Below are positions 63,122 through 64,000 of a DNA stretch of 64,000 nt, in pieces. The notes beneath the pieces are model-generated. The model saw nothing but the letters and a program-made list of their open reading frames with translations, was not told the origin of the DNA and did no database searches. The translations under genes and the position numbers were made by a program. The stretch is taken from assembly GCA_009649675.1 (NCBI GenBank), contig WJPL01000001.1, positions 1,322,469 through 1,386,468 of the forward strand. Direction: 5' to 3'. Origin of the DNA: Alphaproteobacteria bacterium HT1-32. GTDB taxonomy: Bacteria; Pseudomonadota; Alphaproteobacteria; Rhodospirillales; HT1-32. Each line of letters starts with the position of its first letter. Positions within the stretch are counted from its first letter, which is position 1.

Positions 63122-64000
63122 TTACAGGGATTCTTTCCGGAAATCGTAGCGTGGTGGCAGTTTCGCCATCATCTCATCGCGCCCGATCTTCTTCTGCAGC
63201 ACGAATTTCGAATCCTCGACCTTGCTGATATAGCAATCAATCATGCCGCTATGGTCTTCTGCCCGAAGCAGCTTTGACCCCTGCGGATAGGCATGTGAGT
63301 TTTCCATCTCAAGCCCTTCGAGGGCCTCAATCACGCCCGGTGTGTCTTTCGACGTCTGCCATCCGGACATTTCAATCGCCTGTTTCAGGGCAAAGAAGTT
63401 CTCATAGCTCTGCCAGGCATGACTTTTTGCCATGACACGGTCAGAACCGGCTTCCTGCGCATGAACCGGGTCGACTTCCAGCAACTCAATAAACGCCTTG
63501 TGGAATTCATCATTCTTGTATTCCAGCGGCCGCGGGAAGTTTTCGAGGAAGTAAACCCCTTCTGCTGCGCCATTGATGGCACGCGGGTCAATGGCTTCGA
63601 TGGTGCCGGCAACAGAATACATCTTCATTTTCTCGTCCAGACGCATGGCCTTGGACTGGGAATAGAAGGCAACCGACAGCGCCCCGAAGAACACCGAGAA
63701 CAGGACTTCGGTTTCTTCCGGAATTTTTGCCAGGTAAGGCACCAGATCCTTCGTGCCCAGCGGAACCGCGATCGGGTCGTTGACCGTGCCGCCCATTTCC
63801 TCGATCAGCTTGCGATGTTCCTGATGATGGCTGTGACCCCAGGCATAATCCGGGAAGATCATCGTCCAGTTCTTACCCAGGTTTTCGACCGCCCAGGGTG
63901 CGCCGGCAGCGGCGAGTGCATAGGTGTCGGTGCCCGTCCGGAAACTGTATCGCGACCCCTTCGAGCCTGTCGCTTCCGTCGCTTCCCCGGAGGAGAAATA
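63122..64000 (-). CDS. ABC transporter substrate-binding protein, branched-chain-amino-acid/amide type (5' end outside window)
   Basis: The last 292 residues are present, and the frame stays open to base 64000. RTGTDTYALAAAGAPW, then WTMIFPDYAWGHSHHQEHRKL (read as two parts) and QSKAMRLDEKMKMYSV follow the LivJ/AmiC-like periplasmic-binding fold. It should bring the nitrilase substrate, an amide or a short-chain compound to a Liv-type transporter encoded beyond the window. The nitrilase and LysR genes follow it on the same strand. Confidence 0.88.
   Translation of the reverse strand, partial: YFSSGEATEATGSKGSRYSFRTGTDTYALAAAGAPWAVENLGKNWTMIFPDYAWGHSHHQEHRKLIEEMGGTVNDPIAVPLGTKDLVPYLAKIPEETEVLFSVFFGALSVAFYSQSKAMRLDEKMKMYSVAGTIEAIDPRAINGAAEGVYFLENFPRPLEYKNDEFHKAFIELLEVDPVHAQEAGSDRVMAKSHAWQSYENFFALKQAIEMSGWQTSKDTPGVIEALEGLEMENSHAYPQGSKLLRAEDHSGMIDCYISKVEDSKFVLQKKIGRDEMMAKLPPRYDFRKESL

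Overview
The window is chromosomal DNA from a GC-rich alphaproteobacterium. The order mutS then glnD, an alpha-type RpoH, an AapJQMP general amino-acid transporter, a TAXI-type TRAP transporter and an FzlA-like division protein all fit that class. A free-living, probably aquatic or soil member of Rhodospirillales or a neighbouring order is likely, but the genus cannot be read from the sequence. No rRNA, tRNA, CRISPR array or replication origin was seen. Genes are packed tightly, with many ATGA or GTGA stop/start overlaps.

Region 1 (1-5145): an fzlA-like gene is followed by an AT-richer accessory insert. The insert holds a decayed IS481-type transposase and an intact two-gene AAA-ATPase plus subtilisin-like protease pair of the IetAS type (plasmid-maintenance and anti-phage family). 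A related repeat of about 75 bp lies on each side of it in direct orientation. Region 2 (5146-16770): housekeeping genes, namely glnD, an unknown gene, mutS, a tiny 56-residue gene with its own terminator, a GcvA-like LysR regulator, a TPR lipoprotein, a SulP-STAS-cNMP transporter and a spermidine-synthase-like protein.

Region 3 (16824-36784): catabolic genes. A TetR / fused TRAP permease / TAXI binding protein / LigI-like lactonase operon lies on the minus strand. Next comes an amino-acid locus with five different PLP enzymes, the complete aap transporter and a GntR regulator, next to a LysR regulator with two DNA-binding domains. Last is galB-galC-galD, the lower 4-oxalomesaconate branch of gallate/protocatechuate 4,5-cleavage. 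Together LigI-like, GalD, GalB and GalC would convert 2-pyrone-4,6-dicarboxylate to pyruvate and oxaloacetate; no ring-cleavage dioxygenase is present here. galD appears to start at a rare ATT codon.

Region 4 (36769-50784): an MFS transporter, a small cytochrome c, aminopeptidase P, pterin dehydratase, a VOC protein / CoA-transferase / HMG-CoA-lyase-like operon with a LysR gene, a 24-bp perfect inverted repeat, an amidohydrolase / FixH-like / di-haem peroxidase operon, a second CoA-transferase, a histidine kinase whose sensor is an ethylene-receptor-like copper-binding domain, rpoH, and a small zinc-finger protein. Region 5 (50838-64000): an ABC ATPase with a lipoprotein hydrolase, a GST, ThpR, an aldo/keto reductase, a FIST protein, the classical divergent tesA / ybbA-ybbP set, a BI-1 protein, and an ABC binding protein (cut by the window end) / nitrilase / LysR operon.
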